Assembly (NCBI RefSeq): GCF_022230925.1
Contig: NZ_JAKKFH010000005.1
Location: forward strand, 1-64,000
From: Micromonospora alfalfae
GTDB taxonomy: Bacteria > Actinomycetota > Actinomycetes > Mycobacteriales > Micromonosporaceae
Direction: 5' to 3'
DNA: 64,000 nucleotides
The notes under the pieces: model-generated
The model's input: only the letters and a program-made list of their open reading frames with translations
The model's database searches: none
Told to the model about the DNA's origin: nothing
Made by a program: the position numbers and the translations under genes
Part shown: positions 1 to 11,839 of the stretch, one piece after another
Layout: each line of letters begins with the position of its first letter
Position numbering within the stretch: the stretch's first letter is position 1

Positions 1-26
1 GGCGCCGGGCGAATTCGCCCGGCGCC
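1..26. terminator. Perfect palindrome downstream of fumarase
   Basis: The first 26 bases form a perfect palindrome with an 11-bp GC stem and an AATT loop. It begins 20 bases past the fumarase stop codon at 46, so it is probably that gene's terminator. The window edge hides any T-tract beyond base 1. Confidence 0.6.
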
Positions 27-45
27 CGATCGCGTACCTGTCGAG

Positions 46-1713
<1,668 letters not shown>

Positions 1714-1839
1714 GAGCGGCAAGCCTAGGGCAGACCGGTCGATCACTCCCACCCGCCGGGCGGGTCCTGGGACGCCGCTCTCATCCACCGGGCGTGCCGG
1801 GCCCGTCCGCGATCCGGATCATCGGGCGAACCGCCCCGC

Positions 1840-3285
1840 TCAACCGTCCTTGCCACCGCCCGGGTCGGGGCAGAGTTCCCTCTTCGGCCCGCAGTCGCCG
1901 TTGTTCGGCCCGTCGGGGCCAGGGCCGCCCGGCCCGGGATTCCCACCATCGCCGGGCGGTCGGGCGGGCGAGCTTCCGGACGCGCCGCCGAAGCGGACGT
2001 ACCCGATCTCCCGCCCCTCGCCGATGATCATCCCCTGGGACCCGACGGCGAGGGCGTTCGCCGAGGTGCGCAGGGCGGCCAGCTCCCGGCCGGTGCGCGG
2101 GTCAAGTGCCGCCAGCCGGGACGGCTTCTCGTCGGCCACCACCGCCGCGTACGGGGTGAGGGCGGCTGTGGCCTTGCCGCTGGCCTGTCGCGTCCAGAGC
2201 ACCTTCTCGGTGCCCAGCTCACGGGCGATGACCGAGCGCTTGTCGGCGGCTCGGAACACCGCCGAACGATCGTCCACCGCGATCAACTTGGTGCCCGCCG
2301 CACCGACCCAGAGCAGCCTTCCGTCGTACCCGTCGATGACCGCCTCGCGGCCGTCCGGGGCGACGCCGATCAGCACGTTCCGCGCACCCTGCGGGTCCTC
2401 GCGTTGCACGCAGCCGGCGGAGTCGGCGGTGCGCAGGTTGATGCCGGCCCGCTGCCAGGCCTCCTGCCCTGTCGCCGAGTCCCGGGCGGAGATGGCGAAG
2501 TAACAGGTGCCGTCCTGGGAGCGGGCGGCGATCCGCAGCAGCCGGCCGCCCACCACGGAGAGCCGCTCCTCCCGGTCGGGCTCGACGTTCTGCAGCACCC
2601 GGCCGGTGGCGGTGTCGACCACGTGGACCCGACCGTCGACCGGGAAGCCCAGCAGCGGTGGCGCGGCCTCCGCCCCGGCCACGCCGTCGTCGATGCGGGT
2701 GGCGGTGAGCCGGCGGGTGCCCCGCAGGCCGGGGTTGTCGGCGAGCAGGCCGCTGTGCACCCCGGGCAGGAAGGCCGTCCAGAGCGGCGCCGTGCCACGC
2801 GGGTCCCAGGCGCTCAGGGTGCAGTCGGTGGCGTCCGTGCACCTGGCGTCGAGGAGCAGGTTGCGGTACGTCCAGACGGCCACCGCGTCATCGTCACGCC
2901 GCCGGGTCGCCCCGGTCGTCGGGTCGAGCAGCTCGTACCCCTTGACCAGGAGCTTGCCCACGGCCACTACCGGGTCCCGGTCGCCACCGGCGACCGCCGC
3001 CCAGTCCGCCTTGCGCTCCCAGAGCTGGGCGCCGGTGGCCAGGCTGCGAGCCTCCACCCGGGTGCGTTGCTCGACCACTACGGCGTCGCCGGCGATGGTC
3101 ACGCTGCGCGGGGTGCCGCCGACCCGTTGCTGCCAGACCACGTCGGGCTCGGAGATGGGTTCGCTGCGGTCCACCCAGTCCCACAGGCCGGGGAACGGAT
3201 TCCACACGCCGGTGGCGGCGAGCGCGACGACCACGGCGAGGCCGAGCAGCAGCCCACCGCGCACGCTCCCCTTCGCCACCCGCAC
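1840..3285 (-). CDS. Membrane-anchored PQQ-type beta-propeller protein
   Basis: Function unknown. The 481-residue protein starts with a GTG, has one uncleaved signal-anchor helix (about residues 10-27), then an extracytoplasmic domain with repeated blade motifs such as LATGAQLWERK, DTATGRVLQNVE and LDPRTGRELAALR, typical of PQQ-binding-like propellers. No catalytic quinoprotein residues are recognisable, so a structural or sensing role is more likely than dehydrogenase activity. The C-terminal 45 residues are Gly/Pro-rich with two cysteines. A second protein of the same architecture is at 10499-11758. Upstream neighbour is the Lrp/AsnC regulator on the same strand. Confidence 0.75.
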   Translation of the reverse strand: MRVAKGSVRGGLLLGLAVVVALAATGVWNPFPGLWDWVDRSEPISEPDVVWQQRVGGTPRSVTIAGDAVVVEQRTRVEARSLATGAQLWERKADWAAVAGGDRDPVVAVGKLLVKGYELLDPTTGATRRRDDDAVAVWTYRNLLLDARCTDATDCTLSAWDPRGTAPLWTAFLPGVHSGLLADNPGLRGTRRLTATRIDDGVAGAEAAPPLLGFPVDGRVHVVDTATGRVLQNVEPDREERLSVVGGRLLRIAARSQDGTCYFAISARDSATGQEAWQRAGINLRTADSAGCVQREDPQGARNVLIGVAPDGREAVIDGYDGRLLWVGAAGTKLIAVDDRSAVFRAADKRSVIARELGTEKVLWTRQASGKATAALTPYAAVVADEKPSRLAALDPRTGRELAALRTSANALAVGSQGMIIGEGREIGYVRFGGASGSSPARPPGDGGNPGPGGPGPDGPNNGDCGPKRELCPDPGGGKDG

Positions 3286-3357
3286 ACCGTAGCCACGATC
3301 ACGGATCTTCCGTACGCCCGCGCCGCCGTGTCGCCGCGCTTTCTGCGCTCGGAGGTG

Positions 3358-3861
3358 TTACAGCGCCCTTCCCTCCGCCCGAACAGCGCTACGCACCAGC
3401 GGCAGCGTGCGGTAGGGGATCTGCTCGGCCAGCGCGATGATCGTCGAGGCGCGGGTGATGCCGGCGGACGAGACGATCTGGTCGATGACCCGTTGCAGGT
3501 CGGTGTTGGAACGGGCCACGATCCGGCAGAGCAGATCGCTGGAGCCGGTGATGGTGTGCGCCTCCAGCACCTCGGGGATGGCGGCGAGGTGAGCGGTGAC
3601 CGGGTCGTGACCGTGCCGCTGACTGATCTCCAGGGTGACGAAGCTGGTCACCCCGAACCCGATCGCGGCCGGCGCGATCTCGGGGCCGAAGCCCTCGATG
3701 ACCCGCCGCTCGACGAGCTTGTCCAGCCTCGCCTGCACTGTGCCCCGGGCCACCCCGAGCCGCCGGGAGCACTCCAGCACCCCGATCCGCGGCTCCTCGG
3801 CGAGCAGTTCGATCAAGCGCACATCGAGCACGTCGAGCTGTACATTCTGCTCACCATTCAT
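3358..3861 (-). CDS. Lrp/AsnC family transcriptional regulator
   Basis: A 167-residue feast/famine regulator. The N-terminal winged helix-turn-helix (LDVLDVRLIELLAEEPRIGV then RRLGVARGTVQARLDKL) is followed by a RAM/ACT-like effector domain containing the ligand-loop type motif ITGSSDLLCRI. The ATG at 3861 is chosen because it gives the canonical family N-terminus. It is divergent from hppD with about 139 bp between starts, so it most likely senses tyrosine or another aromatic amino acid and controls hppD. The target assignment is inference from position only. Confidence 0.9.
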   Translation of the reverse strand: MNGEQNVQLDVLDVRLIELLAEEPRIGVLECSRRLGVARGTVQARLDKLVERRVIEGFGPEIAPAAIGFGVTSFVTLEISQRHGHDPVTAHLAAIPEVLEAHTITGSSDLLCRIVARSNTDLQRVIDQIVSSAGITRASTIIALAEQIPYRTLPLVRSAVRAEGRAL

Positions 3862-3883
3862 GAGTGACGACCATACCGAATGC

Positions 3884-5206
<1,323 letters not shown>

Positions 5207-5217
5207 CACTTGCAAGC

Positions 5218-5376
5218 GTGACGCAACCTCCGTCGTACCCGACGCCGCCGGCCGGTGGGCCCCGACCCACCGCCGGCGGCTTCGCGCCGCAGCCCGGACC
5301 AAACCTCCAGGGGTACGCCCCGCAGTACCGCCATGCCGAGTTCACGCGAGCAGTCGTCGTTAAGGTGTCCCCGTGA
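5218..5376 (+). pseudogene. Possible remnant of a proline-rich N-terminus
   Basis: A 52-codon frame beginning GTG just after hppD reads TQPPSYPTPPAGG and continues Pro/Gly-rich, like the N-termini of actinobacterial RDD/DUF4190-type membrane proteins, then ends without a membrane domain. No convincing ribosome binding site precedes it. It may be the stump of a protein related to the RDD protein at 5402, or chance coding in high-GC DNA. Confidence 0.25.
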
Positions 5377-5401
5377 GCGAGCAAAGCGGACTGGTGGCGG
5401 C

Positions 5402-6394
5402 GTGAGCGTTCAACCTGGTTGGTACGTCGACCCCTCCGACACCGAGACCCGGCGTTACTGGGACGGCGAGGGCTGGCTCGGTGCGCCCATTCCCGTCGAC
5501 GCCACCCCACCGGATGGTCCGCCGCCGCCCGAGCCGCCGCCCGCGCCGGTCACCCCGGCCGCGCCCGCGGCGGCGACTACCCCCGAGTCGGCGACCGGCG
5601 CGCCGGGTTGGTCACCCCAGCAGGGCCCACCCCCTGGGTACGGCCAGCAGCCGGGGCACGGCCCGGGCTGGGGACCGCAGGCCGGCCCTCCCGGCTGGGG
5701 CCCGCAGGGCGGTCCGCCGGGCTGGACCCCGCCGGGTGCCCCTCCCGGCTGGGCGCCTCCGGCCGGTCACCCCGGCTGGCCCGGACGACCGCCGGAGCCC
5801 CTACCGCACGGTTTCAGGTTGGCCGGCTACGGCCGTAGGTTGGTCGCCCGGCTGATCGACTTCGGCCTCGTCTTCGCACTGAACGTGGTTGTCAACGGCT
5901 GGTTCGTCTGGCGCTGGGCTCAGGAGTGGGCGCCGTACTGGCAGGAGGTCTTCCGGCGCGCGTCGCGCGGCGACACCTCCGCCGACGGCCTGCCGCTCCC
6001 CAGTGAGCAGGCGAATTCTCTGCTGGTGGCGATTCTGCTGATCGCCACGGCGCTCTGGCTGGCGTACGAGGTGCCGACGATGGCTTCCGGCGGGCAGACC
6101 GTCGGCAAGCGGGTGATGCGGATCCGGGCGGTGCCGATGGCCGCCGACCAGCCGCTGGGCGTCCGCCGCGCGCTGAGCCGGTGGAGCACGCTGGGCCTGC
6201 CGACTCTGCTCTGGTACTGCGCCGGGCTGGGCCTGGTGCTGCAACTGGTCGATTCTCTCTCTCCCCTCTTCGACCACCCCCTGCGCCAGGCGCTGCATGA
6301 CAAGCGCGCGCAGACGGTGGTCGTCGAGGTCCCCCAGCACATCGATACCGCCCCCTCGAACGACCGTAACCAGCCCCCGGGAGACACCCCATGA
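5402..6394 (+). CDS. DUF2510-RDD family membrane protein
   Basis: A 330-residue membrane protein of unknown function. Residues 1-25 form a DUF2510 module ([20 protein letters not shown]), followed by about 110 residues of Gly/Pro/Trp-rich repeats (GPPGW units). An RDD domain (about 140-310) has three predicted helices and conserved RLIDFGLVF and [13 protein letters not shown] stretches. The GTG at 5402 is chosen because it starts the DUF2510 module exactly. Its stop overlaps the aminotransferase start as ATGA, so the two are translationally coupled. Confidence 0.8.
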   Translation: MSVQPGWYVDPSDTETRRYWDGEGWLGAPIPVDATPPDGPPPPEPPPAPVTPAAPAAATTPESATGAPGWSPQQGPPPGYGQQPGHGPGWGPQAGPPGWGPQGGPPGWTPPGAPPGWAPPAGHPGWPGRPPEPLPHGFRLAGYGRRLVARLIDFGLVFALNVVVNGWFVWRWAQEWAPYWQEVFRRASRGDTSADGLPLPSEQANSLLVAILLIATALWLAYEVPTMASGGQTVGKRVMRIRAVPMAADQPLGVRRALSRWSTLGLPTLLWYCAGLGLVLQLVDSLSPLFDHPLRQALHDKRAQTVVVEVPQHIDTAPSNDRNQPPGDTP

Positions 6395-7494
6395 CCGACT
6401 CCGGACGTCACCAGCCGGCGCTGCGGCTGACCCGCGTCGACCTGGACGCGCTGCCCAGCTACGTGCCGGGGCGCAGCCCCGCCGACCTGGCCCGGGAGTT
6501 GGGCCTGCCGGAGGCCATCAAGCTGGCCAGCAACGAGGTGCCGTACGGGCCGCTGCCCGGCGTGGTGGAGGCGGTCACCGAGGCGATCACCACCTCGCAC
6601 CGCTACCCGGACATGGGTGTGGTCGCGCTGCGGGACGCGCTGGCCCAGCGGTACGGGGTGGACGCCGATCGGATCGCCACCGGCTGCGGTTCGGTGGCGC
6701 TGGCCGAGCACCTGGTGCGGGCCACCTGCCTGCCCGGTGACGAGGTGCTCTACTCGTGGCGGTCCTTCGAGGCGTACCCGATCATCGTGGCGACCAGCGG
6801 CGCGACAAGCGTGCGGGTGCCCAACGACGCCGGGCACGGGCACGACCTGGCGGCGATGGCTGCGGCGGTGACCGACCGGACCCGGGTGATTTTCGTCTGC
6901 AACCCGAACAACCCCACCGGTACGGCGGTGCGCCGGGCCGAGTTGGACCGGTTCCTCGACGCGGTGCCGGACGACGTTCTGGTGGTCATCGACGAGGCGT
7001 ACCGGGAGTTCGTCACCGACGCGGAGGTGCCGGACGGTCTCGACTACCTGGACCGGCCGAACGTGGCGGTGCTGCGCACGCTGTCGAAGGCGTGGGGGCT
7101 CGCGGGGCTGCGCATGGGTTGGCTGGTTGCCCAGCCGGTGGTGGCCGCAGCCATCCGTAAGGTGGCGACCCCGTTCTCCAGCAGCACGGCAGCCCAGGCC
7201 GGGGCGCTCGCCGCGCTGACCCAGGTGGCGGAGATGGAGCGCCGCTGCGCCCTTGTCGTCGCCGAGCGGGACCGGGTCACCGAGGCGCTGCGCAAGTTCG
7301 TGCCCGAGGTGCCGGCGAGCCAGGCCAACTTCGTCTGGCTGCCGCTGGGCGAGCGGGCCGTGGCGTTCGGCAAGGCGTGCGAGGCGCGCGGTGTGATCGT
7401 GCGGCCGTTCGCCGGGGACGGGGTCCGGGTCACCATCGGCACCCCGGCCGAGAACGACGCGTTCCTGGCTGCGGCCGAGGCCGCGCTGGCCTGA
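6391..7494 (+). CDS. pat: HisC-type aminotransferase, probably aromatic
   Basis: A 367-residue fold-type I PLP aminotransferase. The Schiff-base lysine is K233 in [14 protein letters not shown], and NPNNPTGT and DEAYREF are present. The N-terminal [13 protein letters not shown] resembles actinobacterial aromatic aminotransferase Pat more than histidinol-phosphate aminotransferase HisC, which usually has NENPYGP. Position 1.2 kb after hppD suggests tyrosine transamination to 4-hydroxyphenylpyruvate. HisC remains possible, but no other his gene is in the window. Translation is coupled to the RDD gene by an ATGA overlap. Confidence 0.8.
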   Translation: MTDSGRHQPALRLTRVDLDALPSYVPGRSPADLARELGLPEAIKLASNEVPYGPLPGVVEAVTEAITTSHRYPDMGVVALRDALAQRYGVDADRIATGCGSVALAEHLVRATCLPGDEVLYSWRSFEAYPIIVATSGATSVRVPNDAGHGHDLAAMAAAVTDRTRVIFVCNPNNPTGTAVRRAELDRFLDAVPDDVLVVIDEAYREFVTDAEVPDGLDYLDRPNVAVLRTLSKAWGLAGLRMGWLVAQPVVAAAIRKVATPFSSSTAAQAGALAALTQVAEMERRCALVVAERDRVTEALRKFVPEVPASQANFVWLPLGERAVAFGKACEARGVIVRPFAGDGVRVTIGTPAENDAFLAAAEAALA

Positions 7495-7510
7495 GGGACA
7501 GCTCGCCGTC

Positions 7511-7583
7511 GTGGGCGGTACCGCCCACGGGCAGGGGACGAACGACGGGGCGGGCGGGACAGCACTCAGCTGCTCCGCCCGCC
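7511..7583. terminator. Two hairpins between convergent genes
   Basis: An 18-bp perfect palindrome (GTGGGCGGTACCGCCCAC) lies at 7511-7528. A second GC hairpin pairs about 7549-7559 with 7574-7583. They lie between the aminotransferase and the convergent lipoprotein gene and probably end both transcripts. Confidence 0.5.
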
Positions 7584-7592
7584 AGTAGCCGA

Positions 7593-8048
7593 CTAGGGCG
7601 CTCCGTCGACCACCGCCAGTCGCCACTGCGCGTCACCCTCGACCCCGACGGCAAGATCGGTCGAGACGCCCTTGTCGACGAAGACCTGGGACAGGTTGGG
7701 CACTCCGTCGCAGGGATATCGCAGCGGAGCGGCGGTCTTCACGTCCAGTGCGATCCGACCTCCTCCGGTGCAGACGAAATACACAGTGAAGCTGGCCTCA
7801 CTGGGAACGACATCGGCGATTGTTGCTTCCTTCTGCTCTGCCAGCGGGCCGGCCAGCAGCACCCGACCGGCCGGAAACCACCCCGTCGGCGCTTCCGGAG
7901 TGGGGGAAGGCCGGCTCGGCACGGCGGGTGAGGGGGGTTCGGACGGCGGCGCCGATCGTCTCGCCGTGTCACCGGTGCAGCCGCTGACCATCAGCAGGGG
8001 GACGACCATGCCGATGGCCAGGCATACGGCGTAACGACCAGCACGCAT
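7593..8048 (-). CDS. Small secreted lipoprotein
   Basis: Function unknown. The 151-residue protein has a lipoprotein signal with lipobox VSGC (C24), a 30-residue Ser/Pro-rich linker and a C-terminal domain with two cysteines (FVCTGGG, RYPCDGV) likely to form a disulfide outside the membrane. Convergent with the aminotransferase gene and monocistronic by position. Confidence 0.75.
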   Translation of the reverse strand: MRAGRYAVCLAIGMVVPLLMVSGCTGDTARRSAPPSEPPSPAVPSRPSPTPEAPTGWFPAGRVLLAGPLAEQKEATIADVVPSEASFTVYFVCTGGGRIALDVKTAAPLRYPCDGVPNLSQVFVDKGVSTDLAVGVEGDAQWRLAVVDGAP

Positions 8049-8079
8049 TTCGCGTCTCCAATCCAGGCCGGACGAGCCT

Positions 8080-8253
8080 GATGAACCTCACCTCGTTCGT
8101 CAAGCCGCCGGGCGGCCACGGCCAGCAGTACAGCCTCCAGGCTTCGCGGTAGGGCGCGTACGCGCTGCCCGAGTTCTCGGAGGCCGTGCTGCAGTTGCTG
8201 GAGACGTTGTTCTCCGGCCCGGCCAGGCGGCCATCACCTTCGTCGTGAACTAG
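8080..8253 (+). pseudogene. Degraded gene fragment (C-terminus only)
   Basis: One frame reads protein-like sequence from ATG 8080 (LTSFVKPPGGHGQQYSLQ), meets a stop at 8149-8151 and continues as GAYALPEFSEAVL. The reading then resumes in another frame at 8191 with AVAGDVVLRPGQAAITFVVN and a stop at 8251-8253. This pattern suggests a decayed 3' end of a beta-sandwich, possibly glycoside-hydrolase-like, gene. The family is not identifiable. The rest of 8049-8355 holds an AT-rich promoter-like patch at 8270-8295. Confidence 0.35.
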
Positions 8254-8355
8254 GGGACGTTTGTCCGGGTTGATGTATTTTATGCCCTATATTCCGAATC
8301 AGCCGGTTGCCGATGAACCGCGCCGGCTCACTTCGAGAAAACGGGGTACCGAACA

Positions 8356-8910
8356 GTGCGCACTGCCAAGATCTTTCTGGCCGGAGCGGCCGCAGCGGCG
8401 ATGGTGGGATTCCTCGCCGCGCCGGCTGCCGCCGCGCCCACCGACACCACCGACACCACGTTCGAGGTGCTCGCCGGCACCCTCGACATCACCGCGCCGG
8501 CCGCCGCCGACCTCGGTGACGGCGCTCCCGGTGGCACCATCACCGGCCAGCTCGGCGTCGTGACGGTCGACGACTCCCGAGGTGCCGCCGACGCCTCCTG
8601 GGTCGCCTCGGTGACCGCGACGGTCTTCCAGACCGGCGGCGGCTCGCCACCCGAGACGGTGCTGCCGTCCGAGATCGACTACTGGTCCGGCCCGGCGACG
8701 GCGACCACCGGTGACGGCACCTTCACGCCGGGGCAGGCCACCGCCGGCGACGCCGCAGCGCTGGACAGCGTCACCCCGCTCACCGCCTTCACCCACAGTG
8801 GCGGCACCGGCGGCAACACCGCTGCCTGGAACCCCACCCTGGTGGTCAACGTTCCGCTGGACAGCATCGCGGGCGTCTACACCGGCACGGTGACACATTC
8901 CGTGGCGTAG
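8356..8910 (+). CDS. Secreted WxL-like beta-sandwich protein
   Basis: A 184-residue exported protein with a Sec signal peptide cleaved near APAAAA-APT (about residue 27). The mature part is Thr/Ala/Gly-rich, cysteine-free and beta-strand-like, opening TFEVLAGTLDIT and ending VYTGTVTHSVA. This layout resembles WxL-domain surface proteins, although no strict Trp-x-Leu motif is present. The start is GTG at 8356. The next gene, DUF916-like, overlaps its 3' end in another frame; in Firmicutes DUF916 proteins partner WxL proteins, which supports the assignment. Confidence 0.65.
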   Translation: MRTAKIFLAGAAAAAMVGFLAAPAAAAPTDTTDTTFEVLAGTLDITAPAAADLGDGAPGGTITGQLGVVTVDDSRGAADASWVASVTATVFQTGGGSPPETVLPSEIDYWSGPATATTGDGTFTPGQATAGDAAALDSVTPLTAFTHSGGTGGNTAAWNPTLVVNVPLDSIAGVYTGTVTHSVA

Positions 8911-9967
8911 CCGTCGGGGGCGGTCGATCATCGCGGTCGCGCTCGCCCTGTTCTGCCTTGCCGGTCCGGGTCTGTCGACCCGGGCCGGCGCGGTCGAACC
9001 GGATGCGGGCCCGGACGACGGCACCATCGGGATCCGGCTGCTGGAAGCCCCGACCGAGCGCCGCACCGACCCCCGGGCGCTGCGCTACATCGTCGACCAC
9101 CTACCGCCGGGCACCACCATCAAGCGGCAACTGCTGATCGTCAACCGCACCGACCAGACCCGTCGGGTCGACGTGTACCCGGCGGCGGCGACCCTGGAGG
9201 ACGCGGGGTTCCGCTTCGGCGAGGGTCGCGCCGAGAACGAGCTGACCACCTGGGTCACCCTCGACGAGCGCTCGGTCGAGCTGGGACCGTGGGCAGAGAC
9301 CCGGGTCCGAGCGACCATCACCGTGCCGCCGGCCGCTTCCCGGGGCGAGCGGTACGGGGTGGTCTGGGCGTCCACCGCCTCGACGCCTCGGGCCGGCGGC
9401 GAGATCACCCAGGTCCACCGGGTCGGAGTCCGGATGTACCTCGACGTCGGGCCCGGCGGCGAACCCGCCTCCGACTTCTCGATCGGCGAGATGCGCCCGG
9501 CTCGCAGCCCCGAGGGCGAACCGTCGCTGACCGTCCAGGTCACCAACACCGGAGGCCGTGCCATCGACCTGACCGGCGCGGTCATCCTGAGCGACGGCCC
9601 GGCCGGCAGTCGGGCCGGCCCGTTTCCGGTCGGGCAGGGCGTCACGCTGGCGCCGGGCGCCTCCGGGCAGGTCATCGCCCGACTCCCGACCACGTTGCCG
9701 AACGGCCCCTGGAAGGCGGAGGTGAACCTGGAGAGCGGCCTGGTGAAGCGGAGCGTCACCGCGCAGGTCACGTTCCCCGAGGCTGGTCAGGTCGGGAAAC
9801 GGGGCAGTGTCGTCTCCCGGATCCTCTCCGGGTGGACAGTGGCCGCGGCGGTCGTGGGCCTGCTGCTGGTCGTCGGCCTCGCCATGCTGGCCCGCCGGTC
9901 CCGCCGATCCGGGCAGCCTCGGCCTCCCACCATCCGCCCGAGGGAGCGCACCCCGGCCGGCCGATGA
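8897..9967 (+). CDS. DUF916-like surface protein with C-terminal anchor
   Basis: About 350 residues: a clear Sec signal (RSRRGRSIIAVALALF then cleavage near STRAGA), an extracellular region with two Ig-like beta domains (KRQLLIVNRTDQTRRVDVYP, SLTVQVTNTGGRAIDL) and one C-terminal helix (VAAAVVGLLLVVGLAML) followed by Arg/Lys. This is the architecture of WxL-interacting DUF916 proteins. Odd point: after the in-frame TGA at 8891-8893, no ATG, GTG or TTG occurs until 9173, deep inside the domain. The signal peptide demands a start near 8897 (ATT, GGTGA just upstream) or 8927 (ATC, preceded by GGGGGCGG). The start given is the ATT and is provisional. Confidence 0.7.
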   Translation: MPWRSRRGRSIIAVALALFCLAGPGLSTRAGAVEPDAGPDDGTIGIRLLEAPTERRTDPRALRYIVDHLPPGTTIKRQLLIVNRTDQTRRVDVYPAAATLEDAGFRFGEGRAENELTTWVTLDERSVELGPWAETRVRATITVPPAASRGERYGVVWASTASTPRAGGEITQVHRVGVRMYLDVGPGGEPASDFSIGEMRPARSPEGEPSLTVQVTNTGGRAIDLTGAVILSDGPAGSRAGPFPVGQGVTLAPGASGQVIARLPTTLPNGPWKAEVNLESGLVKRSVTAQVTFPEAGQVGKRGSVVSRILSGWTVAAAVVGLLLVVGLAMLARRSRRSGQPRPPTIRPRERTPAGR

Positions 9968-9988
9968 TCGCGCGGGCAGCCCGAGCGC

Positions 9989-10057
9989 CTGCTCCGGCCG
10001 GCCCGTCAGCTCGGCCTGCTCCGGCCGGGGCCCGTCAGCTCGGCCTGCTCCGGCGGG
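9989..10057. repeat. Short tandem repeat at 3' end of LPVTG gene
   Basis: About 2.4 copies of a 27-29 bp unit built on CTGCTCCGG and CCCGTCAGCTCGG. The second copy covers the stop codon and last codons of the LPVTG gene. It probably arose by local duplication. Confidence 0.6.
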
Positions 10058-10397
10058 CGGCGATCCACCCGGCGGCGAGCAGGGCTGCGCCCAGCACGGC
10101 GAGGAGCAGCACCGACCCGCCCGACCCGGTGACCGGCAACTCACCGCCGTGACTCGGTGTGGGCTGGGGTGGTGCCGTCGGCGTGGACGTGGGCGGCGGC
10201 TGAGTCGGAGGCGGTGTCGGCGACGCCGGCAGGATCTCGAAGGTGACTCCCGTGCCCGCCGACGGCTCGGCCCGTACGACGCCGAAGCCCCGCGCCGAGG
10301 CGGGGTCGGCGGCCAGCACCGGCGACGCCGCCAACGCCAGGCCCGCGGTGGCGGCGAGCGCGCCGCCCACGAGGTAGTTGGCTGCTGTCCTGGCCAT
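10035..10397 (-). CDS. Small LPxTG cell-wall-anchored protein
   Basis: A 120-residue sortase substrate. It has a signal peptide to about residue 30 (SPVLAA-DP), a short globular stretch, a Pro/Thr linker (residues 58-83), the sorting motif LPVTG at 87-91, a hydrophobic segment and a terminal RRSR. GGAAGGGG lies about 7 bases before the ATG. It is convergent with the WxL-like/DUF916-like pair, and WxL, DUF916 and small LPxTG proteins form a surface module in Firmicutes. The sortase itself is not in the window. Confidence 0.85.
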   Translation of the reverse strand: MARTAANYLVGGALAATAGLALAASPVLAADPASARGFGVVRAEPSAGTGVTFEILPASPTPPPTQPPPTSTPTAPPQPTPSHGGELPVTGSGGSVLLLAVLGAALLAAGWIAARRSRPS

Positions 10398-10428
10398 GCG
10401 CCGACCCCTTCCACCGGAAACCTGAACC

Positions 10429-10449
10429 GTGAAAAACGTACCCTTTCAC
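10429..10449. promoter_or_regulatory. Inverted repeat upstream of LPVTG gene
   Basis: GTGAAA at 10429-10434 pairs with TTTCAC at 10444-10449, about 35 bases upstream of the LPVTG start, overlapping a TACGTT -10-like hexamer on the minus strand. Candidate operator or promoter element. Confidence 0.3.
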
Positions 10450-10498
10450 GACAAAAGGAATGGAATGGTTCGGTGTTCCGAGGCCGAAGACGCCACGA

Positions 10499-11758
10499 TC
10501 AGGTGGCGGCCAGAATCACCGTCTCGCCGGTGTAGTAGTAGCGCCGGTCGTCGCCGGTGGGGTCGACCGGCCTTCGGAGCCGCTCGATCGCGACGAACCC
10601 GTCCTCGGCCGTCACCGCCCCGGGTGCCCAGCCGGTCCCGTCCGAGCCGACATTGAGCGCGAAGCGGGACAACTGCCTACCGGTCACCGGATCCAGCGTC
10701 ACCAGATCGTTCGCCTCGGTCAGCAGGTGCACCCGGCCAGGCTGCCCGGCCAGTACCCGAGCCGCACCCAGGCCCGCGGACCGCCACAGCTCGCCGCCCG
10801 TACGCGCCGATCGACCCACCACCACGCCGTCGAGCACGGCGACTGACTGCTCACCGACCAGCGCGGCACCGGCCGGATCCAACGCGGGGGCGGCGACCGG
10901 CGACCCGGCAGTCAACAGCCAACCCTGACCGCCCTCGTCACCCGGCCCGGCGGTCCGCAACCCCAGACAATCCGATCCACCGGTACGACAGCCGAGTGGC
11001 GTCACCACAAACCCGTCCGGGCCGCCCGGCGGACGCCAACGCTCACGTACCTCGCCCGTCGCCGCGTCCCGGAACTCGACAGTGGCCGCTCCGGCGCAGG
11101 TGTCCAGACCGATGAGCAGCCCGGTGGCGCTGGTGCCGACATCACTACGGCACCTGCCGCCGGGCAGCTCGACCCGCCACAGCTCCCGGCCGCCGCTCAG
11201 CTCGACTCCACGCGCCTGGGCATCCCCGGTCACCACCAGCACGACCCGCCCGTCGGGAAGGTCGGTGAGCTGGAGGCCTGGCGCATCCCAGACGGTCGCC
11301 GCCCAGGTACGCCGCACCGGCGCCGTGCTCTCCACGGGCTCCGGTCCATCGGCTCGCCAGAGCACCCCGCCGGTCCGGGCGTCGAGTGCGACGAGCTGCC
11401 CGTCGGACCAGCGGCTGACCACAGTGCTGCCGCTCGCCACCACACCGGTCAGCTCGGCCGGCCACCGCCGGTACGACCAGTACGGGCTGGTCCGGTACCG
11501 GCCGTCAACCGGCCGGTCGGCGTAGACCTGGCGGTGTGCGGCGTACACCCGCAGTCTCCCGTCGACGATCAACGGGGCGACCGGCAACCGACCGATCACT
11601 CCGGCGGCAGGCCGGGCCGGGGCCGGGTAGTCGGCCCGTGCCACGGTGCTCACCTCAGCCGGTGCGAGGACCCGGTGGACGATGACCGCGACGGCTGCCG
11701 TCGCGAGCAGCGCCGCGACCACGATCGCGAGCCGTCGCCGGCCTCTCGGGAACCTCAT
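10499..11758 (-). CDS. Membrane-anchored PQQ-type beta-propeller protein
   Basis: A 419-residue protein with a basic N-terminus and one signal-anchor helix (residues 10-30), then an extracytoplasmic propeller with blade motifs LDARTGGVLWRADG, ELSGGRELWRVEL, RDAATGEVRERW and LDPVTGRQLSRF. Four or more cysteines may form disulfides. It is related in architecture to the protein at 1840-3285. No quinoprotein active-site residues were recognised and the function is unknown. Confidence 0.75.
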   Translation of the reverse strand: MRFPRGRRRLAIVVAALLATAAVAVIVHRVLAPAEVSTVARADYPAPARPAAGVIGRLPVAPLIVDGRLRVYAAHRQVYADRPVDGRYRTSPYWSYRRWPAELTGVVASGSTVVSRWSDGQLVALDARTGGVLWRADGPEPVESTAPVRRTWAATVWDAPGLQLTDLPDGRVVLVVTGDAQARGVELSGGRELWRVELPGGRCRSDVGTSATGLLIGLDTCAGAATVEFRDAATGEVRERWRPPGGPDGFVVTPLGCRTGGSDCLGLRTAGPGDEGGQGWLLTAGSPVAAPALDPAGAALVGEQSVAVLDGVVVGRSARTGGELWRSAGLGAARVLAGQPGRVHLLTEANDLVTLDPVTGRQLSRFALNVGSDGTGWAPGAVTAEDGFVAIERLRRPVDPTGDDRRYYYTGETVILAAT

Positions 11759-11839
11759 GCCGCACCTCCGCCCGGCACCCTACCCAGCGGAGAGGGCCGG
11801 ACCCCGTTCAGGTCACGGCGACGGCTGACGGCCTGGCAC

